DNA from: Galbibacter sp. BG1
GTDB taxonomy: Bacteria; Bacteroidota; Bacteroidia; Flavobacteriales; Flavobacteriaceae
Direction of reading: 5' to 3'
DNA: 64,000 bases
NCBI RefSeq assembly: GCF_013391805.1
Contig: NZ_CP058364.1
Span: 2,237,501-2,301,500 of the forward strand
Shown here: piece by piece, positions 61,323 to 64,000 of the stretch
Layout: each line of letters opens with the position of its first letter
Numbering within the stretch: position 1 is the first letter of the stretch
Notes under the pieces: model-generated
What the model saw: the letters and a program-made list of their open reading frames with translations, nothing else
What the model was told of the DNA's origin: nothing
Databases searched by the model: none
Made by a program: the position numbers and the translations under genes

Positions 61323-62837
61323 TTATTTATTTTCGTTTGTATGTTTGTTTACCGCCCAAACATGTCCTTGTCTGGCAATTAGAGCTTCTGCAGTCTCTGG
61401 TCCCCAACTTCCAGCGGGATAATCTGGAAAGTCTAAAGAATCCCTATTTTCCCAAGCTTCCTGAATTACCGAAATAACGTCCCAAGCCTCTTCAATTTGG
61501 TCGGAGCGCATAAATAAAGTTGTATCTCCCACCATGGCATCCAGTAACAACGTTTCGTAAGCCTCTGGGGTTTGTTTGGAACCGGTATCGTAATCGAAGA
61601 TCATTTCAGACGGATTCAAATTCATTTCCAATCCCGTACGCTTGGTCATAAATCGCAAGCGGATGTCCATCTGTGGTTGAATATTTATGGTAAGTCGGTT
61701 TGGCTTTATGCTATCTACCTGTGTTGCTGGAAAGGAAGCGTGTGGCACTGGTTTAAACTGAATTGTGATGGAGGATGTTTTTTCCTGCATACGTTTTCCT
61801 GTTCTTAAGTAAAACGGCACATTTTGCCATCTCCAGTTATCGAGGTAAAATTTAATGGCCGCGTAGGTTTCGGTATTCGACTTTTTATCCACGCCATCTT
61901 CCTCACGATATCCCGGAACTTTTTCCCCCTTGATCCAACCTTCGGCATATTGCCCGCGAACGGCATAATGATGCACTTCTTCTGGTTTTATTCTTCGGAT
62001 GGCTTTAAGGGCATCGTATTTTCTACTTCGTATTTCTTCGGCATCAAAAGAAGCTGGAGGCTCCATGGCCACCATACACAAAATTTGAAGCAGATGATTT
62101 TGAATCATATCCCGAAGTGCTCCTGCACCTTCATAGTAGCCTCCTCGATCTTCCACCCCCACTTCTTCAGCAACCGTAATTTGTACCGAATCGATATAAT
62201 TTCGGTTCCAAAGGGGCTCAAAAAGGGTGTTTGCAAAACGAAATGCTAAAATATTCTGTACGGTTTCCTTTCCGAGGTAATGATCGATCCTAAATATTTG
62301 TTCTTCATCAAAAGTATTGGTAAGCATTTGGTTGAGCTCTACTGCCGAAGCTTTATCGTATCCAAAAGGCTTTTCCACAATAATTCTATCTTTGGCCTTA
62401 TCGCATGCCAGTCCAGAATTTTTAATGTTTGATGTTGAGGTTTCTATAAAACGTGGTGAAACCGATAGGTAAAACAATCTATTGGCTCTAACGCCCCAAG
62501 AATCATCGGCGCTTTCTACTTTAGAAAGTAGTTCTTTATAAGAACTTTCGTCATTGATGTTGGAAGTAAAATAATGCAGCGATTCCTTAAATTTATTCCA
62601 TTGCGCATCTTCGGGTTTTCCACTTCTGGAAAAATCAGTAAGACCTTCGTGTAGATTTTCTCGGTATTCTTCGTCTGTAAGTTCGGTTCTTCCGAGTCCA
62701 TAAATGGCAAACTTATCTGGCATCCAATTTTCTATAAATAAGTTATAGAAAGCTGGGATAAGTTTTCTTTTTGCCAAATCTCCGGTGCCTCCAAATATTA
62801 CAATTACCGTAGGGGTTGCCTTTTTATTTGTTTTCAT
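61323..62837 (-). CDS. zwf: Glucose-6-phosphate 1-dehydrogenase
   Basis: Oxidises glucose 6-phosphate to 6-phosphogluconolactone with NADP. 504 residues. The Rossmann start is [19 protein letters not shown]; the substrate site is the signature [14 protein letters not shown] with active-site Asp and His; [11 protein letters not shown] carries the conserved Lys. The gene order gnd-zwf-pgl on the minus strand means that the complete oxidative pentose phosphate branch is in one cluster. Confidence 0.97.
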   Translation of the reverse strand: MKTNKKATPTVIVIFGGTGDLAKRKLIPAFYNLFIENWMPDKFAIYGLGRTELTDEEYRENLHEGLTDFSRSGKPEDAQWNKFKESLHYFTSNINDESSYKELLSKVESADDSWGVRANRLFYLSVSPRFIETSTSNIKNSGLACDKAKDRIIVEKPFGYDKASAVELNQMLTNTFDEEQIFRIDHYLGKETVQNILAFRFANTLFEPLWNRNYIDSVQITVAEEVGVEDRGGYYEGAGALRDMIQNHLLQILCMVAMEPPASFDAEEIRSRKYDALKAIRRIKPEEVHHYAVRGQYAEGWIKGEKVPGYREEDGVDKKSNTETYAAIKFYLDNWRWQNVPFYLRTGKRMQEKTSSITIQFKPVPHASFPATQVDSIKPNRLTINIQPQMDIRLRFMTKRTGLEMNLNPSEMIFDYDTGSKQTPEAYETLLLDAMVGDTTLFMRSDQIEEAWDVISVIQEAWENRDSLDFPDYPAGSWGPETAEALIARQGHVWAVNKHTNENK

Positions 62838-62958
62838 GTGTTTTTATCTATCGTTTTAGAGGTCACATAGAACATCCATCCTGTAAATTGACTTTTCTTA
62901 AAAGATAAATCATTAGATGTTTCCATTTTTAAATTTGTATTGAAAAGAGGTTTGAAAA

Positions 62959-64000
62959 TTACCATTCAGTATGGAAGATTCCTTCTTTGTCGATACGTTC
63001 GTATGTGTGTGCTCCAAAGTAATCTCTTTGTGCTTGTATAAGGTTGGTTGGTAAAGTTTCGCTTCTGTAGGCATCAAAATAAGAAAGGGTAACTCCGTAA
63101 ACCGACATTGGGATTCCCTTGTCAATTCCAATTTTAACCACTTCCCGCATTGCTTTTTGATGTTTATTTAATCCTTTCGCAAGATTTTTATCCAATAATA
63201 AATTAGGGAGCTCTTTGTTTGCTTTGTATGCATTTCTAAAATCCTCCAATACGGCAGCGCGAATAATGCAACCACCACGCCATATTTTGGCCACTTCCTC
63301 TAAATTTAATCCATAATCGAACTCTTTGGAAGCAATGGTGAGTTGGGCCATCCCTTGCGCATAAATGGTTACCATGGCAAAGTAAAAGGCGTCTTTAAAG
63401 AGTGCCGTAACGTTTTCATTACTTAAGTCTTTAGCATCGCCATTCCATGTATAGGTTTTAGACGCTTGTACTCTTTCTTCTTTGTATTTGGAAATATCAC
63501 GCATGTTCACCGCCAGATCGATGGAAGGGACGGGGGCTTGGATATCCATAGCGTTTTGGGAAGTCCATTTTCCGGTACCTTTAGATTTGGCGGTATCAGA
63601 AATTAAGCTTACCAAGCGTTTTCCTGTAATATCATCATCTTTTTTAAGTATGGCTGCTGTAATCTCAACTAGATACGATTGTAGTTCACCTTGATTCCAA
63701 GATTCGAAAACCTGTTGTAATTCGTCATCTTCAAAATTAAATCCGCGTTTTAAAACGTCGTAGGTTTCTGCGATTAATTGCATAATGGCATACTCAATTC
63801 CATTATGAACCATTTTTACGTAGTTTCCAGCAGAACTACTTCCTAAATAAGTAACACAAGGCTCTCCATTTACTTTGGCCGCGACAGCTTCAAAAATAGG
63901 GCGCAATCTGTCATAAGCATTTTCGTTGCCTCCAGGCATCATGCTGGGGCCAAAACGGGCACCTTTTTCTCCTCCAGAAATCCCCATTCCGAAGTAATTA
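62959..64000 (-). CDS. gnd: 6-Phosphogluconate dehydrogenase, decarboxylating (5' end outside window)
   Basis: Oxidative decarboxylation of 6-phosphogluconate to ribulose 5-phosphate. Only the C-terminal two thirds (about 347 residues) lie in the window; the frame stays open to the window edge, reading NYFGMGISGGEKGARFGPSMMPGG, the substrate-binding segment. Downstream parts are VKMVHNGIEYAIMQLIAE (catalytic Lys and His region), GTGKWTSQNAMD and the C-terminal AQRDYFGAHTYERIDKEGIFHTEW. It precedes zwf by 121 bases. Confidence 0.96.
   Translation of the reverse strand, partial: NYFGMGISGGEKGARFGPSMMPGGNENAYDRLRPIFEAVAAKVNGEPCVTYLGSSSAGNYVKMVHNGIEYAIMQLIAETYDVLKRGFNFEDDELQQVFESWNQGELQSYLVEITAAILKKDDDITGKRLVSLISDTAKSKGTGKWTSQNAMDIQAPVPSIDLAVNMRDISKYKEERVQASKTYTWNGDAKDLSNENVTALFKDAFYFAMVTIYAQGMAQLTIASKEFDYGLNLEEVAKIWRGGCIIRAAVLEDFRNAYKANKELPNLLLDKNLAKGLNKHQKAMREVVKIGIDKGIPMSVYGVTLSYFDAYRSETLPTNLIQAQRDYFGAHTYERIDKEGIFHTEW

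Overview
The window is chromosomal DNA from a member of the Bacteroidota, almost certainly a Flavobacteriaceae-type (probably marine) bacterium. The evidence is the low G+C, the near absence of Shine-Dalgarno sites, repeated TAnnTTTG -7 promoter elements, a SusC/SusD pair, type IX secretion parts (PorT and the Plug protein), a TamL lipoprotein-type BamA paralogue, a Na+-pumping Nqr complex and a menaquinone methyltransferase. No phage, insertion sequence, plasmid function or CRISPR array is visible. I cannot name the genus from the sequence.

Layout. 1-2.2 kb: 3' part of a 23S rRNA gene, a spacer full of GC-rich hairpins, 5S rRNA and a terminator. 2.6-24.5 kb: mostly housekeeping genes (pnp, rpsO, accD, fbaA, tamL, a SpoU-type rRNA methylase, ubiE-porT, trkA-trkH, an aminotransferase, a fatty acid desaturase, rsmG, pruA, apaG, a DUF3667 protein, the T9SS Plug). 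24.7-32.3 kb: the complete nqrABCDEF operon, followed by a small conserved gene and the flavin transferase gene apbE that matures NqrB and NqrC. 32.3-43 kb: map, an M1 peptidase, peptidase E, rluF, tRNA-Gly, two GNAT genes and a GMC oxidoreductase with its small Tat-type subunit.

43-55 kb is the most interesting part. A SusC/SusD outer-membrane uptake pair is followed on the same strand by a beta-aspartyl peptidase, a cyanophycinase lipoprotein, a YfcC-type amino-acid transporter and two more cyanophycinase-like lipoproteins. An AraC regulator lies at the end. There is no carbohydrate-active enzyme in it. I read it as a PUL-like locus that captures and degrades cyanophycin (multi-L-arginyl-poly-L-aspartate) or a related isopeptide, with surface cyanophycinases releasing beta-Asp-Arg, uptake, and cytoplasmic cleavage to Asp and Arg. 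The 760-base leader in front of susC carries two related hairpin elements.

55-64 kb: a degenerate-Nudix regulator divergent from xylB-xylA with a strong palindrome at the xylB start, a bacterial GH47 alpha-mannosidase-like lipoprotein, and the oxidative pentose phosphate genes gnd-zwf-pgl (gnd runs off the window). Xylose enters as xylulose 5-phosphate, so this end of the window is centred on pentose phosphate metabolism.
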